The notes: generated from the letters alone by a model not told the origin. 64,000 nt of DNA from Arthrobacter sp. ISL-72 (GCF_018613755.1 NZ_JAGGPP010000001.1:295746-359745), one strand, 5' to 3'. Counted from the first letter of the stretch, positions 16,316-25,723 are shown. Program-made: numbers and translations.

Positions 16316-17913
16316 TTCCGCCCCTCCTGCGCGATCGGCGGCACCGGCGCGTGTTCGCCCAGCACCGCCTGGATGTAGGAGGTTCTGTCCAGCATCTCCA
16401 CGGCCGACTGGTCCGCCACCCGGAACAGCGGCCCGGCGAAGACGGTAAGCGCAACCCCGAAGGCCACCAGCCCCATCGTTGAACCCACCATGGTCCGCGG
16501 CAGGAGCGTGACGTTCCGCTTGCCGGCCCGGTCACCGGTCTCGGCGTCCTCGGGGGCGGCCAGCAGCACCGGGTCCGGGTTCTCGGCGTCCTCGGGCTTG
16601 CGCCAGAAGGCACGGTTCCAGACGCGGGCGATGGCCAGGAGCGTCAGCAGGCTGGTCAGGACGCCGCCGATCACCAGGGCGTAGGCCAGCGGCGTGCCCA
16701 GCTGCACCCCGGCCTGCAACAGACCCAGCTTTCCCAGGAAGCCGGAGAAGGGCGGGATGCCGGCCAGGTTCATGGCGGGAATGAAGAACAGCAGGGCGAG
16801 CACCGGCGACAGCTTGGCCAGGCCGGCCACCCGGTCAATCGACGAGCTGCCGCCGCGGCGTTCGATCAGGCCCGTGACCAGGAAGAGGCTGGTCTGGATG
16901 GTGATGTGGTGGGTCACATAGAACACGGCCGCACCAAGGCCTGCGACGGAGGACATGGCGAGTCCGAACACCATGTAGCCGATGTGGCTCACCAGGGTGA
17001 AGGAGAGCAGACGTTTGATGTCGCTTTGCGCCAGGGCACCCATGATTCCCACCACCATGGTCAGCAGCGCCGCCACCATCAGCGGAGTGTTCAGCGAGTC
17101 CCCCGGAAAGAGGAGTGTCTCGGTGCGCACCATCGCGTAGACGCCCACCTTCGTCAGCAGGCCGGCGAACACCGCAGTGACGGGAGCCGGCGCCGTCGGG
17201 TAGGAGTCAGGCAGCCAGAAGGACAGCGGGAAGACGGCAGCCTTGATGCCGAACGCCACCAGCAGCATCACGTGCAGCAGCATCCGGGTCCCCGGGTCCA
17301 GGTCCGCAAGCTTGATGGCCAGGTCCGCCATGTTGATGGTTCCGGTGGCCCCGTAGATCATGGCGATGGCGATCAGGAACAGGATAGAGGACACCACGGA
17401 GACCACCACGTACGTGACGCCGGCGCGGATGCGGGGACCCGTTCCGCCGAGCGTCATCAGCACGTAGCTTGCCGTCAGCAGGATCTCGAACCCCACGTAG
17501 AGGTTGAAAAGGTCCCCCGACAGGAACGCGTTGGACACCCCCGCTACCAGGATCAGGTAGGTGGGGTGGAAGATCGACAGCGGTGCGTCCTGGTCGCCGT
17601 CGGCCATGCCCTGGCCTGTTGCATACACCAGCACGGCCAGGCTCACGGAGGAGGAGACCACCAGCATCAGGGACGAGAACTGGTCCACCACCAGCACGAT
17701 CCCCCAGGGCGGCAGCCAGCCGCCGACGTTGACGGCCGCCGTCCCGCCGTCCCACACGGAAGCCAGCAGCACGCACTCCAGCAGGAGGGTCAGGGACAGC
17801 AGCGTAATGCTGACCGCCCGCTGGGCCCGCGAGTGCCGGATCAGCACGAACGTCAGGGCGGCACCGAGGATGGGAAGTACGACGGCGAGCGGGGCAAAGC
17901 TTACGATGTTCAC
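16312..17913 (-). CDS. mrpD: Na+(K+)/H+ antiporter subunit D
   Basis: 533 aa, 14-helix proton-pumping subunit related to complex I NuoM/NuoN. The functional lysine region (AFGIKAAVFPLSFWLPDSYPTAPAPVTAVFAGLLTKVG) and the conserved glutamate in NLYVGFEILLTASYVLM are present. It carries one of the proton channels in the Mrp complex. It overlaps mrpE and mrpC by 4 bp each. Length is normal except for a hydrophilic insert near residue 450 (RKPEDAENPDPVLLAAPEDA). Confidence 0.95.
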   Translation of the reverse strand: MNIVSFAPLAVVLPILGAALTFVLIRHSRAQRAVSITLLSLTLLLECVLLASVWDGGTAAVNVGGWLPPWGIVLVVDQFSSLMLVVSSSVSLAVLVYATGQGMADGDQDAPLSIFHPTYLILVAGVSNAFLSGDLFNLYVGFEILLTASYVLMTLGGTGPRIRAGVTYVVVSVVSSILFLIAIAMIYGATGTINMADLAIKLADLDPGTRMLLHVMLLVAFGIKAAVFPLSFWLPDSYPTAPAPVTAVFAGLLTKVGVYAMVRTETLLFPGDSLNTPLMVAALLTMVVGIMGALAQSDIKRLLSFTLVSHIGYMVFGLAMSSVAGLGAAVFYVTHHITIQTSLFLVTGLIERRGGSSSIDRVAGLAKLSPVLALLFFIPAMNLAGIPPFSGFLGKLGLLQAGVQLGTPLAYALVIGGVLTSLLTLLAIARVWNRAFWRKPEDAENPDPVLLAAPEDAETGDRAGKRNVTLLPRTMVGSTMGLVAFGVALTVFAGPLFRVADQSAVEMLDRTSYIQAVLGEHAPVPPIAQEGRK

Positions 17914-18572
17914 TTCACGCCTCCTTCCGGGCCGGCAATAACGTTCTGGGAACCTGGCTGCTCTTCCGCCGCGGCGTCCTCGGCGGCGATCTTGCGGTCG
18001 CCCACCTTCACGGTGGCGATGCCGCCGTCGCGGCCGTCGGAAGCACCGCCGTCGGAAGCACCGGAAGCACCGCCGTCGGAAGCACGGGAAGCACCGGAAG
18101 CACCGCCGTCGGAAATTCCCGAGTCGGAGATGCCCCGTCCGTCGGAGCCGATCATAGTCAGCGGAAATTCGGACGTCTCAACGGGGATCTCGGCATCGTC
18201 CTCGGCGTCGAAGCTGGGCGTCTCGGCAACGCGGATGTCTTCCACGTCGTCCTGGATCTCATCCTGGCGCGCCAGCACCCAGGTGCGGTAGATGATGCCC
18301 AGCATGAACGCCGTCACCGCGAAGGAGATCACGATCGATGTCAGGATCAGCGCCTGCGGCAGCGGATCGCTGTAGTCGCCGGGGTCTGTGTCCTTGCTGA
18401 ACATCGGCGCCAGGCCGGCATAGCCGCCGGTGGCCAGGATCAGCAGGTTGGTGGCGTTGGCCAGCAGCATCAGCCCGAGCAGCACCCTGGTGAGGCTGCG
18501 TTCCATGATCAGGTAGATGCCGCAGGCATAGAGCGCCCCCATGACCGTCAGCAATGTCAGGTTGACGCTCAT
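17910..18572 (-). CDS. mrpC: Na+(K+)/H+ antiporter subunit C with extended repetitive tail
   Basis: 220 aa. Residues 1-120 are the NuoK-like MrpC core with three helices (GALYACGIYLIMERSLTRVLLGLMLLANATNLLIL, then LPQALILTSIVISFAVTAFMLGI). The rest, about 95 residues, is a hydrophilic extension absent from standard 110-150 aa MrpC proteins, rich in Gly, Ala, Ser and Asp and built from imperfect repeats (DGGASGAS). It should face the cytoplasm or the membrane edge; whether it has a role is unknown. The stop and start overlap neighbouring mrp genes by 4 bp. Confidence 0.92.
   Translation of the reverse strand: MSVNLTLLTVMGALYACGIYLIMERSLTRVLLGLMLLANATNLLILATGGYAGLAPMFSKDTDPGDYSDPLPQALILTSIVISFAVTAFMLGIIYRTWVLARQDEIQDDVEDIRVAETPSFDAEDDAEIPVETSEFPLTMIGSDGRGISDSGISDGGASGASRASDGGASGASDGGASDGRDGGIATVKVGDRKIAAEDAAAEEQPGSQNVIAGPEGGVK
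18036..18113. repeat. Imperfect tandem repeats inside mrpC
   Basis: A roughly 15-bp unit (CGCCGTCGGAAGCAC and variants) recurs several times on the + strand, coding on the other strand for the Gly-Ala-Ser-Asp tail of MrpC. The near-exact copies point to recent slippage expansion. Confidence 0.8.
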
Positions 18573-21500
18573 GCCATCCCCCTCCCGGTGGTTTCGGCCG
18601 GAATTCCGTCCGCTTCCTGGCCTTCGGTTTCGCCGGCCGGGTGCTCTTCAAAGTGTTCGTCGATCTCGGCGCCCAGGCTGCGGAGCACGTCCAGCACAAG
18701 CCCCACCACCACGATGTAGACGCCGATGTCGAAAATGGTGGACGTGACGAACTTGATGTCGCCGAACACCGGCAGCCACAGTTCGATGATGGCGCTCTGG
18801 AACACCTGGCCGCCCAGCAGCACCGGCACCACGCCTGTCGCCGCGGCCGTGGCCAACCCGATTCCCAGCAGCGTTCCGGCTCCCACGGGGGTGGCTTCGC
18901 GAAGTTCGAAGCGGCCGCCGGCGAGGTACCGGATGGTCAGGGCGAGCCCGGCCAGCAGCCCGCCGGCGAAGCCGCCGCCGGGGAGGTTGTGGCCGGCCAG
19001 CAGGAGGTAGAGGGAAAAGACGATCATCGAGTGGAACACCAGCCGGGCCACCACTTCGAAGATGATGGAGCGGCGTTCCGGAGCCAGCGTCCGCCCGGCC
19101 ACCAGCCAGGCGTCCCGGGTGGCGGCCGCAAACTGGCGCGTCAATGCCAGCGCGGCCTTGTCGCGGCTGTTCTGGCCCGTTCGAATCCGGCGGCCCACCG
19201 TGCCTTCGGCCACGGTGGAGGAAGCGCGGATGCCGTCGCCGCGGCCCTTCACAAAAATGAGGCTGGCAACGCCGGTGGCGGCCAGTGCCAGCACCGAGAT
19301 CTCGCCGAACGTGTCCCACGCGCGGATGTCCACGAGCGTGACGTTGACGATGTTCAGTCCCCCGCCGCCTTCGTAGGCGAGCCGCGGGAACTCGAGCGAG
19401 ACCGGCGTCGCAACCCGTGCACCCATGGCGTAGATGGCCACGAAGATCATGGTGATGCCGAACGCTGCCCCGATGATCACGCGGATCACCCGGTACTTGC
19501 CGCCGGTGCGGTCCCGGAGTTCGGCCGGCAGGCTGCGCATGGCCAGGACGAACGCCACCAGGATGATGGTCTCCACCAGCATCTGGGTCAGGGCCAGGTC
19601 CGGAGCGCCCTGCAGGGCGAACATCAGGGCGATGCCGTAACCGGTCACTGAGACCATCAGCACCGCCAGGAACCGCTTGTTGGCCCGCACGGCCGCCAGC
19701 GCACCGATGACAATGCCGGCACCGGCCACCAGCTGCAGCGGCGAATGGGGATCGATGAAGTAGAGACCGTCCGGCAGGGGTTTCCTGGCAATCAGCAGGG
19801 CAGTCAGCGGAAGCGCGAAGGCCACGGTGAGGATCACGGCGAGGTAGAAGAACAGCGAACCACGCTGCGTGCGCCCGGTGATCCATACGGCGGCATCGTC
19901 CAGGGCACCGATGGTCAACTGGTAGGCGCGATCGCCGTCCACCCACGCCGGAACCAGGCTCTGTGCCCGCGCCACCAGGTCGCGGCCGTAGAACATCGCC
20001 AGGCCCAGGATGAAGGTGACGGCCGTGAGGCCCAGCGCGGGAGTCAGGCCGTGCCACAGCGCCAGGTGCCCTGCGGCGGCAGCCGGATCCCCGCCGTCGT
20101 GCACGAATTCGGCGGCGTACGGCTGGATCCATTCGTCCACGGGCGCGGGCCACAGGCCGTACACGATGGTGAGCAGGCTCAGCAGGGCGGGAGCGGCCAG
20201 GAAGGAGGGCTTGATGGCCTTGAACGGCGTGGGCTCAAGGCCCGGCTTCACAGCGAACGCGCCCCACATAAAACGTGCGCTGTAGGCGAAGGTCAGGATG
20301 GAGCCCAGGACCAGGCCGGCGAGCACCACCAGCGCCCAGGGCTCCGGCTGCCCGCCGCCATCGTGGAAGGCATAGTGGACGAACGCCTCGAACACCGATT
20401 CCTTGGCCACAAACCCGGCCAGCGGCGGGATGCCGGCCATCGAGGCAGCGCCGATGGCCGCCACGATGGCGAGGGCGCGGGACGATTTGTACACGCCGGA
20501 CAGCTTGCGCAGGTCGCGGGTGCCGGACTGGTGGTCGATGATGCCCACCACCAGGAACAGGGTCGCTTTGCAAAGTCCGTGGGCCAGGAGCAGTGCCAGC
20601 CCTGCCAGCGCCGCGTCCGGCTTGCCGAGGCCCACCACCATGGCGAGGAAACCCAGCTGGCTGACGGTGCCGTAGGCAAGGATGAGCTTGATGTCTGTCT
20701 GCCGGAGCGCCCGGTACCCGCCGACCAGCATGGTGGCCAGGCCCAGCCCAAGCACCATGGGAAGCCAGTAGGCGGTTTCGGCGAATCCCGGAGCCAGCCG
20801 CGCCACGAGATAGACGCCAGCCTTCACCATCGCGGCGGCGTGGAGATACGCACTCACAGGGGTGGGGGCCGCCATCGCGCCCGGCAGCCAGAAGTGGAAC
20901 GGGATCAGCGCAGATTTCGTCACGGCACCGATGAGGATGAGTACGACGGCAGTCGCCACGGCTCCCGCTGCCGGCCCGGATGCCAGCTCGGGAGCCTGCT
21001 CCAGGAGGGCCGAGATCCGGTAGGTCCCCGCGTTGAAGCCAAGAATGATGAGGCCCACCAGCATGGCCAGGCCGCCGGCGGTGGTGACCATCAGGGCCTG
21101 CAGGGCCGAGCGCCTGGCGGCCAGCCTGGTGCGGGCGTAGCCGATCAGCAGGTAGGACAGCACGGTGGTGAGTTCCCAGAAGATGAACATCAGGAGCAGG
21201 TCGTCGGCCGTGACAAGCCCGAACATCGCGCCCGCGAAGGCAAGGAGCTGGGCGCCGAAGCCGCCCAGGTCGCTGTCCTTGTTCTTGAAGTAGCGCGCGC
21301 AGTAGACCAGCACCAGCGCGCCCACCCCGAGCACCAGCAGGGACATGATCCAGGCCAGGGCGTCCATCCGGAACGCGAGCTCGATCCTGAGTTCGGGGAT
21401 CCAGGGAATGATCTCGGTGACCCCGCCGCCCGGGGAGCCGGGGCTTGCCGCACCATGTTCCGCTGCGCCCGGGTATACGGAGTCGCGCTGCAGGAGCAGC

Positions 21501-21619
21501 CAGACGAAGGAGCCGGCGGGCACCGCGGCCAGCGCGTAGAACGAATTCCTGTGGAACTTCCGGAAGAGGAACGGCGCCACAGCGGCCACAGCGAAATGCA
21601 CGGCAAGGACTGTGATCAC
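18569..21619 (-). CDS. mrpA: Na+(K+)/H+ antiporter subunits A and B, fused
   Basis: 1016 aa. The N-terminal about 500 residues are NuoL-like (GVGALVLVYCARYF, WELTTVLSYLLIGY, KSALIPFHFWLPGAMAAPTPVSAYLHAAAMVKAGVY gives the channel lysines and HAAAMV). The middle is the MrpA-specific region, and the last about 150 residues are the MrpB domain (FSLYLLLAGHNLPGGGFAGGLLAGLALTIRYLAGG). Fused MrpAB is usual in actinobacteria and explains why no mrpB gene is present. It is the first gene of the leftward operon; the promoter lies in the 204-bp divergent gap to the MFS gene. Confidence 0.95.
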   Translation of the reverse strand: MITVLAVHFAVAAVAPFLFRKFHRNSFYALAAVPAGSFVWLLLQRDSVYPGAAEHGAASPGSPGGGVTEIIPWIPELRIELAFRMDALAWIMSLLVLGVGALVLVYCARYFKNKDSDLGGFGAQLLAFAGAMFGLVTADDLLLMFIFWELTTVLSYLLIGYARTRLAARRSALQALMVTTAGGLAMLVGLIILGFNAGTYRISALLEQAPELASGPAAGAVATAVVLILIGAVTKSALIPFHFWLPGAMAAPTPVSAYLHAAAMVKAGVYLVARLAPGFAETAYWLPMVLGLGLATMLVGGYRALRQTDIKLILAYGTVSQLGFLAMVVGLGKPDAALAGLALLLAHGLCKATLFLVVGIIDHQSGTRDLRKLSGVYKSSRALAIVAAIGAASMAGIPPLAGFVAKESVFEAFVHYAFHDGGGQPEPWALVVLAGLVLGSILTFAYSARFMWGAFAVKPGLEPTPFKAIKPSFLAAPALLSLLTIVYGLWPAPVDEWIQPYAAEFVHDGGDPAAAAGHLALWHGLTPALGLTAVTFILGLAMFYGRDLVARAQSLVPAWVDGDRAYQLTIGALDDAAVWITGRTQRGSLFFYLAVILTVAFALPLTALLIARKPLPDGLYFIDPHSPLQLVAGAGIVIGALAAVRANKRFLAVLMVSVTGYGIALMFALQGAPDLALTQMLVETIILVAFVLAMRSLPAELRDRTGGKYRVIRVIIGAAFGITMIFVAIYAMGARVATPVSLEFPRLAYEGGGGLNIVNVTLVDIRAWDTFGEISVLALAATGVASLIFVKGRGDGIRASSTVAEGTVGRRIRTGQNSRDKAALALTRQFAAATRDAWLVAGRTLAPERRSIIFEVVARLVFHSMIVFSLYLLLAGHNLPGGGFAGGLLAGLALTIRYLAGGRFELREATPVGAGTLLGIGLATAAATGVVPVLLGGQVFQSAIIELWLPVFGDIKFVTSTIFDIGVYIVVVGLVLDVLRSLGAEIDEHFEEHPAGETEGQEADGIPAETTGRGMA

Positions 21620-21823
21620 TGGTGTCTCCGCAACGTCAGGAATTCGATTGTCAAAAGTTGGAGCAGGCGGTCATTCGTCAGGTTCGGTCGTCACAGTTTA
21701 TCAAGCGGTTGCAAACACTTTTGACGTGGACGACCCTGTGGCGCCGGGGATTCCTTGCGTCCGCCGGGGCTTTCGGCCGTCTCTTCATTCTTCATTGCGC
21801 TTAGGGCGGATAGCATTCAGCCT

Positions 21824-23227
21824 ATGAACCCCGCCACCGCATCCGCGGCCACGCAACCACCGTCAGAACTGGAGTCCGGAGCGCAGGCCACCAGCAAGGG
21901 CCGGGTCCTCGCCTGGGCCGCCTGGGACTGGGGCTCGGCAGCCTTCAACGCCGTGATGACCACGTTCGTGTTCACGGTGTACCTCACCTCCAAGGCCTTC
22001 GGCGGCGAGGACCAGGCCTCGGCAGTGCTGGGCGGCGCGCTGGCGATTGCGGGCGCCGCAATCGCGCTTCTTGCGCCCGTCACCGGGCAGCGTTCGGACA
22101 CAGGCGGCCGGCGGAAGCTGTGGCTGGGACTCAACACGGCAGCCGTCGCCGTCCTGACCGGGCTCTGCTTTTTCGTCTTTCCGCGGCCGGAGTTCCTGCT
22201 GCTCGGCGTCACGCTCATCGCCCTCGGCAACGTCTTTTTCGAATTTGCCGGCGTCAACTACAACGCCATGCTGGCGCAGATCTCCAACCCGAAGAACATC
22301 GGCAAAGTGAGCGGCTTCGGCTGGGGCATGGGCTACCTCGGCGGCATCGTGGCCCTGCTGATCGTGCTGCAGTTGTTCGTCCAGCCTAGCTTCGCGTGGT
22401 TCGGCGCCTCCACTGAGGACAGCCTCAACATCCGCCTGGTCGCCGTGTTCTCGGCGCTGTGGTTCTTCATCTTTGCCTTGCCGGTCCTGTTCGCCGTGCC
22501 GGAACTGCCCAAGCCGAAGCAGGCCGCCAGGCTGGGGTTCCTGGCCTCCTACGGGCTGCTGATCCGCCGCATCAAGGCGATTTACCGGACCAGCCCGCAC
22601 ACCATCTTTTTCCTGCTCGCCAGCGCCATCTTCCGGGACGGTCTGGCTGCCGTCTTCACTTTCGGCGGGATTATCGCCGCGGGAACCTTCGGGTTCGAAC
22701 TGAAGGAAGTCATCTTCTTCGCCATCTTCGGCAACATCGTGGCGGCTGTAGGGGCCATGATCGGCGGCCTGCTGGACGACCGTGTTGGGCCGAAGGCAGT
22801 CATCCTCGGTTCGCTGGCCGGACTGCTCATTGCCGGCACGGTCATCCTGGTCCTGGGCAACGGCAGCTATGTCTTCTTCGGCCAGCCTTGGCCGGGGACA
22901 ACGACGTTCTGGGTCTTCGGGCTGTTCCTTTGCCTCTTCGTCGGACCGGCGCAGTCCTCCTCCCGGGCCTACCTTGCCCGGCTGGCACCGCACGGCGAGT
23001 CCGGGGAGCTCTTTGGCCTGTATGCCACCACCGGCCGCGCTGTCAGCTTCCTGGCCCCAACACTCTTCACGCTCTGCATCACCGTGGCGTCCCCGCTGGT
23101 GGCGCCGGGGGAAGCCCAGCGCTGGGGCATCCTCGGAATCATGGTGGTGCTGCTGGCCGGGCTGCTGGTCCTGCTGCCGGTCAAGGCGCCCGGCAAGGCC
23201 GAAATCGCGGTGGTTCCGGAGGCCTGA
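21824..23227 (+). CDS. MFS transporter, UMF1/Atg22-like family
   Basis: 467 aa with 12 predicted helices. The start region (WAAWDWGSAAFNAVMTTFVFTVYLT) and the central FGWGMGYLGGIVALLIVL match the UMF1 subgroup of the major facilitator superfamily, related to fungal Atg22 amino acid effluxers. The substrate is unknown. The ATG at 21824 is preferred over an upstream in-frame ATG because the added residues would be non-family; a TAGCAT box 13 nt before it suggests a near-leaderless transcript. Confidence 0.9.
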   Translation: MNPATASAATQPPSELESGAQATSKGRVLAWAAWDWGSAAFNAVMTTFVFTVYLTSKAFGGEDQASAVLGGALAIAGAAIALLAPVTGQRSDTGGRRKLWLGLNTAAVAVLTGLCFFVFPRPEFLLLGVTLIALGNVFFEFAGVNYNAMLAQISNPKNIGKVSGFGWGMGYLGGIVALLIVLQLFVQPSFAWFGASTEDSLNIRLVAVFSALWFFIFALPVLFAVPELPKPKQAARLGFLASYGLLIRRIKAIYRTSPHTIFFLLASAIFRDGLAAVFTFGGIIAAGTFGFELKEVIFFAIFGNIVAAVGAMIGGLLDDRVGPKAVILGSLAGLLIAGTVILVLGNGSYVFFGQPWPGTTTFWVFGLFLCLFVGPAQSSSRAYLARLAPHGESGELFGLYATTGRAVSFLAPTLFTLCITVASPLVAPGEAQRWGILGIMVVLLAGLLVLLPVKAPGKAEIAVVPEA

Positions 23228-23292
23228 GCGACGGCTCGGGAAATCGGCGGTTCCACTGCTCCAACAGCCTGTGTGCGGACTAGGCTGGTGCC

Positions 23293-23775
23293 ATGAACGT
23301 GGACGAGACAGACCTCCCTGGCCTTGGCAGGCGCAAGGATTTTATGACCGCTTCCGGGCGCCGGATCGGTGTCGTGGAGTACCGCGAGGGTCAAACCGAA
23401 CTGATCGTTTCCACGTGGGACGATCCGGACACGTGCCAGGCATCCATTCCCCTGACCGCAGATGAAGCCGCCACGCTGGGAAACCTCCTCGGCGGGCAGC
23501 GCCTGGCAATGCAGCTCTCGGAAGAGCACCGGGAGATCCCCGGCATCGTCACGCGTCAGTTCTCCATAGGCGCGGAGTCTCCATTCCACAACCAGCCCAT
23601 GGGCAAGGCCTGTATCCGCACCCGCAGCGGTGTCTCCATCGTTGCCATCATGCGGGAGGGAGAAGTGGTGCCCTCGCCGGGGCCGGACGTTGTCCTGCAC
23701 CCGGGTGACCTGCTGGTGGCGGTCGGAACGCAAGAAGGCCTTGATACGGCGGCCGATATCCTGCGCAACGGCTGA
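23293..23775 (+). CDS. Antiporter regulatory subunit with TrkA-C domain (KhtT-like)
   Basis: 160 aa cytoplasmic protein. The C-terminal half (FSIGAESPFHNQPMGK, GVSIVAIMREGEVVPSPGPDVVLHPGDLLVAVGTQE) is an RCK-C/TrkA-C ligand-binding domain. The N-terminal half matches the smaller regulatory domain of KhtT-type proteins. In Bacillus, KhtT controls the K+/H+ antiporter KhtU in response to pH and nucleotides, and the next gene here is that antiporter, 5 bp downstream. A TAGGCT -10 box ends 6 nt before the ATG, so the mRNA is probably leaderless. Confidence 0.9.
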   Translation: MNVDETDLPGLGRRKDFMTASGRRIGVVEYREGQTELIVSTWDDPDTCQASIPLTADEAATLGNLLGGQRLAMQLSEEHREIPGIVTRQFSIGAESPFHNQPMGKACIRTRSGVSIVAIMREGEVVPSPGPDVVLHPGDLLVAVGTQEGLDTAADILRNG

Positions 23776-23780
23776 GCGGC

Positions 23781-24974
23781 ATGGATCCGCTCGCGCTAAC
23801 CCTCATCGAGCTGGGGGCCGTTGTGTTCTGCCTTGGCCTGCTGGCCAGGCTCGCGGGGCGCATCGGGATGTCTCCCATTCCCCTGTACCTGCTCGGCGGG
23901 CTTTTTTTCGGGGCGGGCGGCCTGGTGAAACTCGAAGGTATGCACGAGTTCGCACATCTCTCCAGCGAGATCGGTGTGATCCTGCTGCTGCTTATGCTCG
24001 GATTGGAATATACGGCGATTGAGCTCGTCACCGGGCTGCGCAGGTCATGGCAGGCGGGCATCCTGGACTTCGTGCTGAACTTCCTGCCGGGAGCAGGGCT
24101 GGCCGTCCTGCTCCACTGGGGAGTGGTGGGAGCCATGGTGATGGGCGGAGTCACTTATATCTCGTCCTCGGGGATCGCCGCCAAGGTGATCACCGACCTC
24201 GGGCGGATCGGCAACCGCGAAACGCCGGTGGTGCTGGCCATCCTCGTTTTCGAGGACCTGGCCATGGCCATTTACCTCCCGGTCCTGACCGCCACACTGA
24301 CCGGCATCAGCTTCCTGGTGGGTCTGCAGACTGTCGGAATTGCACTGGCCGTGGTCACGGTGGTCCTCGTCGTCGCCCTGCGGCACGGGCACCGCGTGTC
24401 GAAGGCGGTTCATAGCGAAAACTCCGAGGTGTTCCTGCTCAACCTCCTCGGGGCGGCGCTGCTGGTTGCCGGCCTGGCAGCCGCCATGCAGGTCTCGGCC
24501 GCCGTGGGTGCGTTCATGCTGGGCATCGCCATTTCCGGTGCCACCGCGCACAGTGCCACCCGGATCCTCGAGCCGCTTCGCGACCTATTCGCGGCCATCT
24601 TCTTTGTCGTCTTCGGCCTCAACACGGACCCTGCCACGATCCCGCCGGTCCTCGGGTGGGCACTGGTCCTGGCAGTCATCACGGCAGCCACAAAAATGCT
24701 CACAGGCATCTGGGCGGCCAAGCGTGCAGGGATCGCCCTGCCCGGACGCTTCCGTGCCGGGGCTGCCCTCATTGCCCGCGGCGAGTTCTCCATCGTCATC
24801 GCGGGGCTGGCGGTTGCTTCCGGAGTGGTGCCCGACGAACTGGCGGCCTTGGCCACCGCCTACGTGCTTATCATGGCGGTTCTGGGTCCGCTGGCTTCGC
24901 GCTACGTGGAGCCCATCGTCAAGATGATGCGGCGGCGTCCGGCGAAAACCCAAGCGGCCACCCGCCCCATCTGA
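23781..24974 (+). CDS. Monovalent cation:proton antiporter (KhtU/CPA2-like)
   Basis: 397 aa, about 12 helices, CPA2-type Na+/H+ exchanger fold with LLMLGLEYTAIELVTG, the unwound helix ISSSGIAAKVITDLGR and the charged EDLAMAIYLPVL motif. It lacks the C-terminal RCK domain of KefB/KefC, consistent with using the separate TrkA-C subunit encoded just upstream. It likely exports K+ (or Na+) in exchange for protons and, together with the Mrp operon on the other side of the MFS gene, forms a local cation and pH homeostasis cluster. Confidence 0.92.
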   Translation: MDPLALTLIELGAVVFCLGLLARLAGRIGMSPIPLYLLGGLFFGAGGLVKLEGMHEFAHLSSEIGVILLLLMLGLEYTAIELVTGLRRSWQAGILDFVLNFLPGAGLAVLLHWGVVGAMVMGGVTYISSSGIAAKVITDLGRIGNRETPVVLAILVFEDLAMAIYLPVLTATLTGISFLVGLQTVGIALAVVTVVLVVALRHGHRVSKAVHSENSEVFLLNLLGAALLVAGLAAAMQVSAAVGAFMLGIAISGATAHSATRILEPLRDLFAAIFFVVFGLNTDPATIPPVLGWALVLAVITAATKMLTGIWAAKRAGIALPGRFRAGAALIARGEFSIVIAGLAVASGVVPDELAALATAYVLIMAVLGPLASRYVEPIVKMMRRRPAKTQAATRPI

Positions 24975-25052
24975 CGCTCTCCCAGATCCAGCCGCCCGAA
25001 CAGCGACGCTCTCCCAGATCCAGCCGCCCGAACAGCGACGCTCTCTCAGATC
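24973..25052. repeat. 32-bp tandem repeat, 2.5 copies
   Basis: Two identical 32-bp units (24973-25004 and 25005-25036) are followed by a partial third copy (25037-25052) with one mismatch. The repeats overlap the antiporter stop codon at one end and the dcd stop codon at the other, filling the convergent gap. The unit begins GACGCTCTC, a motif that recurs at 63984 and resembles the 36.7-kb palindromes. Confidence 0.9.
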
Positions 25053-25627
25053 TCGGTGCGGTGGAAGTTCAGGTGGCTGCGGCTTGCGGTGGGGCCGCGC
25101 TGGCCCTGGTAGCGGTTGCCGTACTCACCGGAGCCGTAGGGGAACTGGGCGGCCGAACTGAGCTTGAAGAAGCAGAGCTGGCCGATCTTCATGCCCGGCC
25201 ACAGCTTGATCGGCAGGGTGGCCATGTTGGACAGCTCCAACGTCACGTGCCCGGAGAAGCCGGGATCGATGAACCCGGCGGTGGAGTGCGTGAGCAGGCC
25301 CAGCCGGCCCAGTGACGACTTGCCCTCGAGGCGGGCGGCGATATCGTCCGGCAAGGTGACGGTCTCGTACGTGGAGCCCAGCACGAACTCGCCCGGGTGC
25401 AGGATGAACGGCTCCCCGGGGTCCACTTCCACCAGCCGCGTCAGCTCAGGCTGGTTTTCGGCGGGGTCGATGTGGGCGTATTTGTGGTTGTCGAACAACC
25501 GGAAAAAACGGTCGATCCGGACGTCCACGGACGACGGCTGGACCATTACGGGGTCATACGGATCCAGGACAATCCGTTGGGAATCAATTTCGGCACGAAT
25601 ATCGCGGTCAGAGATCAGCACACTCAA
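25046..25627 (-). CDS. dcd: dCTP deaminase, probably bifunctional (dUMP-forming)
   Basis: 193 aa trimeric dCTP deaminase family enzyme of pyrimidine nucleotide synthesis. Key regions are [51 protein letters not shown] with the catalytic Glu and Arg/Ser positions, and the C-terminal [11 protein letters not shown] that closes over the phosphate. The [12 protein letters not shown] form and overall length fit the actinobacterial bifunctional type that converts dCTP directly to dUMP, as in Mycobacterium. Biochemical mode is inferred by family. ATG start; convergent with the antiporter and divergent from the CAP-domain gene. Confidence 0.94.
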   Translation of the reverse strand: MSVLISDRDIRAEIDSQRIVLDPYDPVMVQPSSVDVRIDRFFRLFDNHKYAHIDPAENQPELTRLVEVDPGEPFILHPGEFVLGSTYETVTLPDDIAARLEGKSSLGRLGLLTHSTAGFIDPGFSGHVTLELSNMATLPIKLWPGMKIGQLCFFKLSSAAQFPYGSGEYGNRYQGQRGPTASRSHLNFHRTEI

Positions 25628-25723
25628 AAATACCGCACCATTGCCGAGGCCGAGGTCCGGGGTTACTGTTACTGCTGTTAAGGAACGTCATCTCCGATAG
25701 ACCACGAGGCTGATGTTACGGCT

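Noticed and set aside
15495..16613. A 372-aa frame in the mrpF phase extending back through mrpE and mrpD.
   Set aside because: Only the last 91 codons match MrpF; the earlier part has shadow-like composition and overlaps two real genes.
18036..18113. mrpC repeat region considered as a CRISPR or regulatory repeat.
   Set aside because: Repeats are in phase with the MrpC reading frame and contiguous; they encode a protein tail.
19745..21724. Long open frame antisense to mrpA (and others such as 34238-36469 antisense to putA).
   Set aside because: High-GC third-position shadow frames; no ribosome binding sites, no family motifs, and a clear conserved gene on the other strand.
24973..25052. Tandem repeat considered as a CRISPR array.
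   Set aside because: Units are directly adjacent with no spacers and there is no cas gene in the window.
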